IMG/VR virus record: IMGVR_UViG_3300044611_002115
Span: 1 to 64,000 of that record
Strand: one strand, 5' to 3'
DNA: 64,000 nt
Source of the DNA: a virus
Part shown: positions 57,200-64,000 of the stretch, one piece after another
Position numbering within the stretch: the first letter of the stretch is position 1
Layout: each line of letters starts with the position of its first letter
Translations under genes and position numbers: made by a program
Notes under the pieces: generated by a model
Told to the model about the DNA's origin: nothing
The model's database searches: none
The model's input: the letters and a program-made list of their open reading frames with translations, nothing else

Positions 57200-57686
57200 A
57201 CCAACCGAAAAAAGAGTTTACGACCCCAAGTGGCTCGCCCGCTACAATAAGCAGCGCAAGCAGCGCTATCAATCCGACCCCACCTACAGGGCGCACGTGC
57301 GGGAGGCTAACAGGCGCAGCTACAGAAACCGCGCCATTGTCAGCAACCCCGTGGTGGTTACAGCCAGCGACGTGTCCGCACACGGGCAGACGCGCCCCAC
57401 GTTGACGGAGGCGGAGAGCTACTCGCCCGCGCTGTGCTTTACAGTGGAGGAGCTGGGAATGGTGCTTGGGGGCTTAGACCCGTCCACGCTCTACCGCTGG
57501 ATCACGCGCAATATCCTGCCCTACCCGCAGCGGACAGCCTTAGTGCACGGGCAACCCGTGGGGGTTTACACTTTGGCACAAGTTAAGTCGGTGGCCGTAA
57601 TTCTGCGTGACCACTACAGCAAAAAAGCCTACCTTAGAAAGTCGGATAGCGACACCATCACCAAACTGTTCGCGGCAGTCAAATAG
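57192..57686 (+). CDS. DNA-binding protein with MerR-like helix-turn-helix
   Basis: 164 residues from ATG 57192 (ATG 57174 is in frame and possible). The N-terminus is very basic (WLARYNKQRKQRYQSD, REANRRSYRN). Residues 75-130 (FTVEELGMVLGGLDPSTLYR, VYTLAQVKSVAVIL) match the excisionase/MerR-type winged helix. It is the only clear stand-alone helix-turn-helix protein in the window, so it is a candidate binder of the 13-bp palindrome, one copy of which lies right after its stop. Confidence 0.65.
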   Translation: MNKPTEKRVYDPKWLARYNKQRKQRYQSDPTYRAHVREANRRSYRNRAIVSNPVVVTASDVSAHGQTRPTLTEAESYSPALCFTVEELGMVLGGLDPSTLYRWITRNILPYPQRTALVHGQPVGVYTLAQVKSVAVILRDHYSKKAYLRKSDSDTITKLFAAVK

Positions 57687-57687
57687 C

Positions 57688-57700
57688 TGCAACAGTTGCA
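57688..57700. repeat. 13-bp palindrome, copy 22
   Basis: Exact copy with central A, intergenic, directly after the helix-turn-helix gene (stop at 57684-57686). Confidence 0.9.
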
Positions 57701-57724
57701 ACAAAAGAAAGACACCATAACACC

Positions 57725-58066
57725 ATGAGCACTCCAACACGAGTCAGGCAGCGCAGGGCGGTCAACGCCAAAGAGGGGCACGTCATTAAGAGCGTCGAGC
57801 ACAAGATGCAAGGCAAGCTAATTGACGAGGCCGACACCAACGAAACCTTTGTGGGCACGGACGAGGCGAACCCCGCCTACGTAGGCGTTTCGGGCAGCAC
57901 CACTAAGAACCTCGGGAACTACGAGTCACTCAAAGTCTCCGTCTCCGTCAACCTCCCGTGCGCCCCAACAGCGCCCGCAGTGCGCAAGACGTTTGACGCG
58001 GCGAGCGAAATGGTCGCGGAGTTCATCAAGCTGGAAATCGACAATGCGCTGGGGGTGCAGGGATAA
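57725..58066 (+). CDS. Conserved-type small protein before the recombinase
   Basis: 113 residues. GTDEANPAYVGVSGSTTKNL and ESLKVSVSVNLPCAPTAPAV then a helical end. The pattern resembles small phage proteins next to UvsX/RecA-like genes. No defined function. Confidence 0.6.
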   Translation: MSTPTRVRQRRAVNAKEGHVIKSVEHKMQGKLIDEADTNETFVGTDEANPAYVGVSGSTTKNLGNYESLKVSVSVNLPCAPTAPAVRKTFDAASEMVAEFIKLEIDNALGVQG

Positions 58067-58067
58067 C

Positions 58068-59240
58068 ATGGCTGCTCCCACACGCAAGCGCGGCAAGAAG
58101 GTTAAGGCGGAAGCAGCAGAGGCAGCACCAGCAAAGGCAGCACCCGCGCCCGCTAATGAGCTGGCGGCAGTGCTGGCGGATATTAGGAAGAACAAGGGAG
58201 AGAACAGCGTGCTGCCCGCGTCTCAAATCCCCATCGCCAACCACATTCCCACGGGTTCCTTCATTCTGGACTTCGCCCTGCTGGGCGGAATCCCAGAGGG
58301 CTTCCCGACTATGATCTACGGGCTGGAGAGCAGCGGCAAGACCACGATCCTAAAGAAAGTGGTGGGCTGCTTCCAGCGCAAGCATCCCGACAAGCAAGTG
58401 GTGTGGATTGACAGCGAGGGCATGTTTGACCCGCAGTGGGCAACGCAGCTCGGCGTTGACTTGGACAGGCTGCTGGTGCACAGGCCGGAGACGGGGCAGG
58501 AGGCCGTGGACGTTATGGAGGCAATGATGGGCGCGTGGGAAACGGGCATGGTCGTGCTGGACTCAATCCCCGGCTGCGTGCCGTTCAACATCATTCAAAA
58601 GAGCGCGGAGGATATGACTATGACGGAGCTGGCGCGCCTAATGGGCGTCATGTGCAGCAAGCTCACAGCCTCCTACCAAGCGGAGCGCAAGCGGGGGCAC
58701 TTCGTCACCAACCTGTTCGTCAACCAGTTCCGCTTCAAGGTGGGAGGGCTAGTGCTGGGCGACCCGCGCACGTTGCCCGGTGGTCGCCAAATCAACCACA
58801 TCCCCACGACGAAGATTGAGATTAAGAACAAGGAGGAGCACGGGAAAGACCGCTACGACAACGACGTGGTGGAGCACAATGCGCACGAGTTCAAAATCAC
58901 AAAGGCCAAGCACGGCAGCAGCATCCGCAGCGGAGAGTTCCGCATGATGATAAACCCAGACAACGCGGACGGAGTGCCGCAGGGAACCATCGACGACGCG
59001 GACACCGTTTGCGTGTATGCTAAGAAAATGGGCATGCTGACGGGTGGGGGCGCTGCGTGGCGCGTGGACGGGATAGACCGCAAGTTTGGCAACATCGCCA
59101 GCATCGTCACCCACTTGCGCGAGACGCCGGAGGAATACGTGCGGCTGTGCCAGCAGGTCATTGCAGCGCAGAGGCAAAGCAAAGGGCTTCCACTGCTACC
59201 GCCCGATGGGTATTTGCTTGATTGGGCAGAGGCGTCCTAA
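58068..59240 (+). CDS. RecA/UvsX-like recombinase
   Basis: 390 residues from ATG 58068. A Lys/Ala-rich leader is followed by the RecA core: HIPTGSFILDFALLGGIPEG, Walker A GLESSGKTTILKK near 85, VVWIDSEGMFDPQWATQLGV, Walker B GMVVLDSIPG near 162, and TNLFVNQFRFK (loop and motif). It forms filaments on single-stranded DNA for recombination-dependent replication and repair with the SSB-like protein. Confidence 0.92.
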   Translation: MAAPTRKRGKKVKAEAAEAAPAKAAPAPANELAAVLADIRKNKGENSVLPASQIPIANHIPTGSFILDFALLGGIPEGFPTMIYGLESSGKTTILKKVVGCFQRKHPDKQVVWIDSEGMFDPQWATQLGVDLDRLLVHRPETGQEAVDVMEAMMGAWETGMVVLDSIPGCVPFNIIQKSAEDMTMTELARLMGVMCSKLTASYQAERKRGHFVTNLFVNQFRFKVGGLVLGDPRTLPGGRQINHIPTTKIEIKNKEEHGKDRYDNDVVEHNAHEFKITKAKHGSSIRSGEFRMMINPDNADGVPQGTIDDADTVCVYAKKMGMLTGGGAAWRVDGIDRKFGNIASIVTHLRETPEEYVRLCQQVIAAQRQSKGLPLLPPDGYLLDWAEAS

Positions 59241-59260
59241 TAGACCTATGAACCCCAGCG

Positions 59261-59692
59261 ATGCCAAAGCACAAACAGCGCCCCAGAGGAAAGCAGCGAC
59301 ATCTGTGCGCGACCAAGTATTGCAGGAACGAGAAGGCAAAGGGGCGGAGCATCTGCCACAAGTGCTACCAGCGGCAGTGGAGGGCGAAGCACCCGCTTGT
59401 GGCTGCGTGGCATCACCTGCTGGATCACGCGCGGCAGCGGAAGATAGAAGTGACGCTCACGCGTGCGGAGTTCGAGGCGTGGGTTGTTGCGGAGGGGGTG
59501 TTTGTGGACGGGAAGCGCAACCCCAACCTGCACATGGACAGGCGGGAGGCGTGGCGGGGATACTCGCTGGACAACATCCAAGCGCTCCCGTGCGGCGAGA
59601 ACATAGCCAAGGGGAACAGGGAGAGGCACGCGCCGGAATACAAGAGCAAGCGCTGGGCGCAGCAGCCGCAGCAGGAGCCTGACCCGTTCTAA
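59261..59692 (+). CDS. HNH-like endonuclease with zinc finger
   Basis: 143 residues from ATG 59261. HLCATKYCRNEKAKGRSICH then CYQRQW is a four-Cys zinc module. PNLHMDRREAWRGYSLDNIQ near 92 followed by ALPCGENIAKGN matches the HNH active site (H-x-D-R ... Y-x-x-x-N-x-Q ... N-x-x-K-G). It may be a homing or recombination nuclease. Confidence 0.65.
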   Translation: MPKHKQRPRGKQRHLCATKYCRNEKAKGRSICHKCYQRQWRAKHPLVAAWHHLLDHARQRKIEVTLTRAEFEAWVVAEGVFVDGKRNPNLHMDRREAWRGYSLDNIQALPCGENIAKGNRERHAPEYKSKRWAQQPQQEPDPF

Positions 59693-59697
59693 GCATC

Positions 59698-60060
59698 ATG
59701 GCGCTAAAGATTCCCAAGAGGCAGCAGCAGCACCGCAGCATCGCCCGCTCACGCTTGCAGGAGAAGGAGCTGGCGAAGCGCGTGGGCGGACAGCGCACTG
59801 TTGCCAGCGGAGCGCTGGACGTGAAGGGCGATGTGCGGCTCAAGCGCGTGCTGCGCATTGAGGCCAAGACAACATCCAAGGAGAGCTTCCGCGTGACCAC
59901 GGAAATGCTGGGGAAGATTGAGACGGCGGCGCTGGCAAGCAACGAGCTTCCCGCCTTTGTTGTGGAGTTCACGGACGCGCGGGGGAAGGTGCGGGGCAGC
60001 GTGGCGGTGGTGCCGCTCTACGTGCTGGAAATGATGGGCGCGTGGAAGGAGGGGCAATGA
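59698..60060 (+). CDS. Holliday-junction-resolvase-like PD-(D/E)xK nuclease
   Basis: 120 residues. ELAKRVGGQRTVASGALDVK then GDV, RIEAKTTSKESFRVTTEML near 58-76 supplies the (D/E)xK pair, and PAFVVEFTDARGK follows. The length and order fit phage Hjc-like resolvases. It would cut branched DNA made by the recombinase. The overlap with the next gene is 4 bp. Confidence 0.68.
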   Translation: MALKIPKRQQQHRSIARSRLQEKELAKRVGGQRTVASGALDVKGDVRLKRVLRIEAKTTSKESFRVTTEMLGKIETAALASNELPAFVVEFTDARGKVRGSVAVVPLYVLEMMGAWKEGQ

Positions 60061-60365
60061 CAAGCGTGAGCGATGTGCACCGCCTTGTGAACCACGCCCT
60101 AGAGGGAGCGCCCAACAGGGACAGGAACGCGCTGCGCCTAGTGCTCAGCCCACAAGCATTCAGCGAGCTGATGCGCGACCCCAGCGTGCGCATGGTAAAC
60201 TCCAGACCCCCAGCGCAGCAGGTCGCCCAGATTTTTGGCATCAACCTTTCACAGCACCAGCAGAGCGCTCCCGCCCTCCTGTTCTTTACGGAGCGCCACG
60301 CGGACGACTACAAGGCGGGGCGCATCAGGGAGCGCGACCTGCTCAACGGGAGGCTGCGCCCGTGA
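60057..60365 (+). CDS. Hypothetical protein
   Basis: 102 residues from ATG 60057, overlapping both neighbours. Helical, with VHRLVNHALEGAPNRDRNAL and a C-terminal ERHADDYKAGRIRERDLLNG. No family recognised; sits between two nuclease genes. Confidence 0.55.
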   Translation: MTSVSDVHRLVNHALEGAPNRDRNALRLVLSPQAFSELMRDPSVRMVNSRPPAQQVAQIFGINLSQHQQSAPALLFFTERHADDYKAGRIRERDLLNGRLRP

Positions 60366-61243
60366 GCCTCCTGCGCAGCATGCAGGAGCATGTCCGCCCG
60401 CAGCGCGTCCGCAATCGCGCGCAAAGGCCCGCAGCAGCGCCCGCACTGAGCGAGGGCTACATAACGCGCATGGTGGAGGAAGCGGACGCACAGCCCGACA
60501 GCAGCCGCGTGCGGGAGGGCTACATCCACGTCTCCTCCCTGCTCTCCTTCTGCCCGCGCCTCTACAGGCTCGCAGCAGTGGACGACATCCCCATCGTCAA
60601 CCTCCCGCGCGCAGGCGACCGCATCGTGTGGGCGCTGGGGAGGGCGGCGGAAAAGCACGTGCGCGACGCAGTGCTGGCTCACGTGGGGCTGGGGAACGTG
60701 TATGGGGTGTGGCGCTGCAACTGCGGCATGGTGGCCTACGAGGGGCTTCACAGGGAGCTGCGTTGCACGCACTGCGCCACCCCCGCCAACAATTTTGGCG
60801 AGCTGCCCGTGTTCGACCACGAGCTGCGCATCAGCGGCTCCCCTGACATCCAACTGCACGACGCGGGGAGCAGGCGCATCGTGGAAATCAAGAGCATCAA
60901 CAAGCGGGAGTTTGAGGAGCTGGAGCGCCCCAAGCCCGACCACGTGTTTCAAGCCTCCTTCTACGTGGACTTGCTCCGCGTGATGGGCGAACCCGTGCAC
61001 GAGGAGCTGGCGATATTTTACGTCTGCAAGGACTACACGTTCCGCTCGCCCTACAGGGAGTTTCATGTGGGGGCGGGAGACATGGCAATGCAGATCGCAG
61101 CGGCGAAGGCGAGCGTGGCGCAGTTGCGGGCGTGCGAGATGGGAGGGGCGCTGCCGCCCAAGCTCCCCGTGTGCAGCAGCGCGGCGACGCCGACAGCGCG
61201 CAAGTGTGTGGCGTGCGCGAGCTGCTTTGGGCGAAGGAATTGA
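60362..61243 (+). CDS. Cas4/RecB-like PD-(D/E)xK exonuclease
   Basis: 293 residues from GTG 60362. RVREGYIHVSSLLSFCPRLY near 48 (first Cys and the RecB-family Q/R motif), GSPDIQLHDAGSRRIVEIKS near 158-178 with the Asp and ExK catalytic residues, FQASFYVDLLRV near 197, and C-terminal CVACASCF cysteines suggest an iron-sulfur Cas4-like nuclease. A zinc pair (CNCG, CTHC) lies near 118-140. It likely resects DNA ends for recombination. Element R8 codes part of the N-terminus. Confidence 0.78.
   Translation: MSLLRSMQEHVRPQRVRNRAQRPAAAPALSEGYITRMVEEADAQPDSSRVREGYIHVSSLLSFCPRLYRLAAVDDIPIVNLPRAGDRIVWALGRAAEKHVRDAVLAHVGLGNVYGVWRCNCGMVAYEGLHRELRCTHCATPANNFGELPVFDHELRISGSPDIQLHDAGSRRIVEIKSINKREFEELERPKPDHVFQASFYVDLLRVMGEPVHEELAIFYVCKDYTFRSPYREFHVGAGDMAMQIAAAKASVAQLRACEMGGALPPKLPVCSSAATPTARKCVACASCFGRRN
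60413..60444 (+). repeat. Dispersed ~40-bp element, copy R8
   Basis: AATCGCGCGCAAAGGCCCGC then AGCAGCGCCCGC, in the N-terminal linker of the Cas4-like gene. Confidence 0.5.
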
Positions 61244-61244
61244 C

Positions 61245-61796
61245 ATGAAAAAAACACAAGCACAAACAGCTCGCCCGTGGCTCTGGCAGGGCAGGGAGTT
61301 CACCACAGCGCCGGAGGAGTGGCTGGGGTTCGTTTACCTCATCACCTCTCCCAGCGGGAAGATGTATGTGGGGAAAAAATTGTTCTGGAGCCGCATCCGC
61401 CGCAAGCCGCTCAAGGGAACCCGCCGCGTGCGCATCGAGCGCAAGGAAAGCGACTGGAGAAAATACTTCGGCAGCAGCAACGAGCTGGTGGCGGAATTGG
61501 GGCGCACGGGGCGCTCTTTTTGGACGCGGGAAATCCTCCACTTGTGCGAGTCGAAATGGGAGTGCTCGTTTGCGGAGCTGAAAATTCAACTGGCGCTGAA
61601 CGCGCTTGTCCGCACAGATTTTTTCAACAGCATCATCCACGTGCGCCTCAACCAGCCACCTTCTAGCTTTACCCCGTCGCGCCTTGACGCTACAGTGGCA
61701 CGCGTTCAGCAGCAGTATGGAGGATCAACGACCACCAAAATCTCAACGTGTGCTCCGGTTCGGATTCGTTCGCGCGGACGGCAAGGTGTTTCGTGA
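61245..61796 (+). CDS. GIY-YIG/Seg-like homing endonuclease
   Basis: 183 residues from ATG 61245. GFVYLITSPSGKMYVGKKLF near 28 is the GIY-YIG-type core (VYLI ... YVGKK). SDWRKYFGSSNELVAEL near 70 resembles the SegE-like family. Residues 127-150 (FFNSIIHVRLNQPPSSF, TPSRLDA) recur in the next gene. It is probably a free-standing homing nuclease. Confidence 0.7.
   Translation: MKKTQAQTARPWLWQGREFTTAPEEWLGFVYLITSPSGKMYVGKKLFWSRIRRKPLKGTRRVRIERKESDWRKYFGSSNELVAELGRTGRSFWTREILHLCESKWECSFAELKIQLALNALVRTDFFNSIIHVRLNQPPSSFTPSRLDATVARVQQQYGGSTTTKISTCAPVRIRSRGRQGVS
61623..61669 (+). repeat. Shared C-terminal segment of two nuclease genes, copy a
   Basis: The DNA TTCAAC.GCATCAT.CACGTGC then CTCAACCAGCC recurs at 62341 with a few changes, and encodes FNSIIHVRLNQPP in both proteins. 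Confidence 0.75.
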
Positions 61797-62475
61797 ATAC
61801 AGCCCAACTTGTGCAAACGGGGAGCGCTGGATAATGCCTTGGGAGTTTGAGCTGCTAAAGAAAAGGCAGCAGGAATATCAAAAGCGGGAGCACGTGCGGG
61901 CCAAGAACAATGCGTGGAACAGGGAGAACAGAAAACAGCCCCACATCCGCAAGCGGGCGCGAGAGTATAAAAAGAAGCGCATGCAAAGCAACCCATCAGC
62001 CCGTGTTGCTGCCGCCCTACGTGGCAGGGTGCGGGAGGTGTTCCTTTCACAAGGACTGCGCAAGACGGACAAGACGTTCAAGTTGGTGGGGTGCAGCCAC
62101 GCGGAGCTGCGTGCGCATCTTGAGGCGCAGTTCACGGAGGGCATGACGTGGGAAAATTACGGCGCATGGGAAATCGACCATCGCATCCCGTGCAGGGCGT
62201 TCGACCTCACGCTGCCCGAGCACAGGAGCGCCTGTTTTCACTTCACAAATTTGCAGCCCCTCTGGCGCACGGACAACCGCAGGAAATCGGGAAAATTGAA
62301 GGAGCAGCTCGCCCGCGATGCACTTTTTTCAAAAAATTATTTCAACTCCATCCTGCACGTGCGGCTCAACCAGCCTCCCGCCTCCTTCCTGCTGCGGCAC
62401 CGCATAAACACAAGCGCAGCGAGCGGGGGCACCCCCAGCCGCTTCGACGCCCCCGTGCGCAGCAGGAGACGCTGA
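61717..62475 (+). CDS. HNH endonuclease with shared C-terminal tail
   Basis: 252 residues from ATG 61717, overlapping the GIY-YIG gene by 80 bp. A basic N-terminus (RENRKQPHIRKRAREYKKKR) precedes the HNH core: FKLVGCSHAELRAHLEAQF, WEIDHRIPCRAFDL near 160 and CFHFTNLQPLWRTDNRRKSG. This is the common phage HNH homing type. Residues 209-240 repeat the tail of the previous gene (FNSILHVRLNQPPASF, then TPSRFDA). Confidence 0.85.
   Translation: MEDQRPPKSQRVLRFGFVRADGKVFREYSPTCANGERWIMPWEFELLKKRQQEYQKREHVRAKNNAWNRENRKQPHIRKRAREYKKKRMQSNPSARVAAALRGRVREVFLSQGLRKTDKTFKLVGCSHAELRAHLEAQFTEGMTWENYGAWEIDHRIPCRAFDLTLPEHRSACFHFTNLQPLWRTDNRRKSGKLKEQLARDALFSKNYFNSILHVRLNQPPASFLLRHRINTSAASGGTPSRFDAPVRSRRR
62341..62387 (+). 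repeat. Shared C-terminal segment of two nuclease genes, copy b
   Basis: Second copy of the segment at 61623; encodes FNSILHVRLNQPP. Confidence 0.75.
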
Positions 62476-62479
62476 GCGC

Positions 62480-62492
62480 TGCAACTGTTGCA
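62480..62492. repeat. 13-bp palindrome, copy 23
   Basis: Exact copy with central T, intergenic, ending 8 bp before the -35 of promoter P9. Confidence 0.9.
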
Positions 62493-62500
62493 ATTTCCTG

Positions 62501-62529
62501 TTGACAACAAATCTGCAAGCACGCATATT
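62501..62529 (+). promoter_or_regulatory. Family-1 promoter P9
   Basis: TTGACA at 62501-62506, a 17-bp spacer with ACAAATCTGCAAGCA, then CATATT at 62524-62529. Same palindrome-promoter arrangement as P3. Confidence 0.82.
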
Positions 62530-62598
62530 CCCGTTCGTTGCTGCCGCCAGTGGGCAGCACAAGCAACACAAACCAAAAACCAAAAAGGAAAAAACACC

Positions 62599-63783
62599 AT
62601 GTCAAAAGCAGCATTCACAACCAACGAAATCGTCCGCTTCACGGGATACAGCGAGCCGCTCGAAAAGGGGCAGAAGCCCATCCTCACCAAGGGCGAGAAG
62701 GTGCGCATCACCGGACAAGTGGACGCGGAATCGTTCAACGTCGTCAGCGTCAACAACCCGAAGGCCAAGGACTCCGTGTTCAACACGGAAATCGAGGCGC
62801 TCAAAATCTCCGCCGCCCCTGCCGCCAAAGCGGACAAGGCCGCGAAGGTGAAAGCGCCCGCTGAGAAGCCCGCCGCTGCCGCCAAAGTGCCGCAGATCAA
62901 GAAGGGCAAAGCGCCCGCAGCCAAGCCCGCTCCCGCGAAGGCCGAGAAAGCCGCCAAGACCAAAAAGGTCAAAGCGGAGAAGCCCGCCAAAGCGCCCAAG
63001 GCCGTGAAGCCGGAAGCGGAGGAGCTGAAACCGCTCGCCATGTCCGCCTACAGCGAGGACGTGCAGAAGCAGGTCAAGTCCGACGCCAGCGCGCTCAAAG
63101 CCGCCAAGTCGCTCGCGCAGCGCATTCAGGAAACCTTCTGGACGCTGGGCGGCGTGCTGTCCTTCATTCAGCGCAACAAGTCGTTCGTCAAAGTGGAGAC
63201 GGAGGCGGGCGAGCACCCCTACGCGGGATCGCACGGCTTCAAGAACTACGTGGAGGTCGAGCTGGGGATGAAATACCGCCGCGCGATGTATTATGTCAGC
63301 ATCTACGAGACGTTCTCACCGCTGGGCGTGGAGCAGGAAACCGTCCTCGCGCTGGGCTGGGCCAAGGCGAAGGAACTCACGGGCGTCGTCAACAAGAAAA
63401 ACGTGCAGGGCTGGCTCAAGAAAGCGGACGAGCTGGGGCGCGAGGACTTGCAGGCGGAAATCAAGCAGAGCAAGGTCAAAGCGGGGGACGGGGATGTGAA
63501 CCCGCCCGCTGGCCCCACCGCCACCGCCACCACGTTCAAGTTCCGCTTGTTCGAGGATCAGGGCAAAGTCGTCGCCAGCGCCATCAAAGATGCGCAGGAG
63601 AAGCTCGGAGAGGGCGCGGATGAAAACGCCGCGTTCGCTCACATCGTCAGCGAGTGGGCAGTGCTCAACGGCACGGGGGCCAAGCCCGACATCGACACCG
63701 CGTTCGCTTCGCTGGAAAACAGCTACGGACTCGCGGACGTGAGCAGCTACGCCAAGAGCCACTACGGCAAGGGCGGCAAGTAG
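62599..63783 (+). CDS. Lys/Ala-rich protein with histone H1-like middle
   Basis: 394 residues from ATG 62599 with AAAAAGGAAAAA upstream. Residues 1-70 form a small beta-rich domain (RITGQVDAESFNVVSVNNPK). Residues 75-145 are repeats of Lys, Ala and Pro (KAAKVKAPAEKPAAAAKVPQ), like histone H1 tails. Residues 160-280 are helical (LAQRIQETFWTLGGVLSFIQ, YRRAMYYVSIYETFSPLGVE) as in phage proteins related to replication or host control. A dedicated promoter and terminator suggest strong single-gene expression. A DNA-compacting or DNA-binding role is inferred. Confidence 0.65.
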   Translation: MSKAAFTTNEIVRFTGYSEPLEKGQKPILTKGEKVRITGQVDAESFNVVSVNNPKAKDSVFNTEIEALKISAAPAAKADKAAKVKAPAEKPAAAAKVPQIKKGKAPAAKPAPAKAEKAAKTKKVKAEKPAKAPKAVKPEAEELKPLAMSAYSEDVQKQVKSDASALKAAKSLAQRIQETFWTLGGVLSFIQRNKSFVKVETEAGEHPYAGSHGFKNYVEVELGMKYRRAMYYVSIYETFSPLGVEQETVLALGWAKAKELTGVVNKKNVQGWLKKADELGREDLQAEIKQSKVKAGDGDVNPPAGPTATATTFKFRLFEDQGKVVASAIKDAQEKLGEGADENAAFAHIVSEWAVLNGTGAKPDIDTAFASLENSYGLADVSSYAKSHYGKGGK

Positions 63784-63812
63784 CAGCACGCGCACAAGCT
63801 GCGCACAACAAG

Positions 63813-63844
63813 AGGCGCGCTCCACACGGGGCGCGCCTTTTTTG
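63813..63844 (+). terminator. Intrinsic terminator
   Basis: An 8-bp stem AGGCGCGC/GCGCGCCT with a 10-base loop followed by TTTTTTG. Confidence 0.92.
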
Positions 63845-63929
63845 TTGATTATTTTTCGCGGGGCGCTCGCCCCATAGCTTTGCACCGCCGCAGTGTGCAG
63901 CGCAGCACGCGGGCAGCGCGCTTTCCCTG

Positions 63930-63957
63930 TTGACAATTAAACTGCAAGCGCTACTCT
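63930..63957 (+). promoter_or_regulatory. Family-1 promoter P10
   Basis: TTGACA at 63930-63935, a 16-bp spacer with ATTAAACTGCAAGCG, then TACTCT at 63952-63957. Confidence 0.75.
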
Positions 63958-63967
63958 CAGCACTGCC

Positions 63968-64000
63968 ATGAGCACACCACACACCACCACACCAACGCCC
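63968..64000 (+). CDS. Start of a gene cut by the window edge
   Basis: ATG 63968, 10 bp after the P10 -10 box, reads MSTPHTTTPTP to the edge. The start resembles other promoter-proximal genes here, with A/C-rich codons. Product unknown. Confidence 0.45.
   Translation, partial: MSTPHTTTPTP

Noticed and set aside
1000-60000. Impression that CTTAGC/TTAG words are frequent in this GC-rich DNA, perhaps linked to the modification system
   Set aside because: I could not count or test against codon use, so it remains an impression.

Overview
The window is most of the genome of a tailed, double-stranded DNA bacteriophage with a long tail. It has an HK97-type head, a 661-residue tape measure protein and no contractile sheath or baseplate genes that I recognise. 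The DNA is GC-rich, except for the tail-fibre cassette near 24.3-26.0 kb and parts of 37.7-40.6 kb. Every gene I accept lies on the + strand, usually with 4-bp ATGA/GTGA overlaps. The host cannot be named from the sequence. Consensus TTGACA promoters and GGAG-type ribosome binding sites point to a bacterium.

Layout. (1) 0-6 kb: a 7-deazaguanine DNA-modification operon with a ParB-like domain protein, a DpdA-type transglycosylase, a HAD-like protein, two QueC-like enzymes, QueD, QueE, a phosphoribosyltransferase-FolE fusion and a GP88-like protein. Together these could make preQ0 or a derivative from GTP and insert it into phage DNA. (2) 6-8 kb: small and large terminase. (3) 8-18 kb: accessory region with many small unknown genes, two metallopeptidase-like proteins, an HNH nuclease, a possible ADP-ribosyltransferase, an ATP-dependent DNA ligase and a GroES. 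(4) 18-41.5 kb: structural and lysis genes (portal, Mu F-like protein with a metallopeptidase tail, prohead protease, a fibre/lysis/glycosyltransferase cassette, major capsid protein, connectors, tail assembly chaperone with a -1 frameshift, tape measure, tail proteins, a second glycosyltransferase). (5) 41.7-64 kb: replication and recombination (Ycf46-like AAA ATPase with Ycf35/DUF2997 partners, a tRNA-like structured RNA, an initiator gene containing candidate origin iterons, helicase, UDG-fused family A polymerase, primase, SSB-like protein, SF2 helicase, RecA/UvsX-like recombinase, several nucleases and two homing-type endonucleases).

Regulation. Ten near-identical sigma70-like promoters (TTGACA followed by an AATCTGCAA spacer) drive the non-structural blocks. 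A different T-rich TTGCCA/TTGACA signal precedes structural genes. Overlaid on this is a 13-bp palindrome, TGCAACWGTTGCA, present in 23 exact copies about every 2.8 kb. It often sits just upstream of promoters or at gene junctions, and the promoter spacer carries a half-site of it. A second dispersed element of about 40 bp occurs at nine or more places in both orientations and in all three reading frames of host genes. The palindrome network, the 40-bp element and the 204-nt tRNA-like RNA are the best candidates for undescribed biology here.
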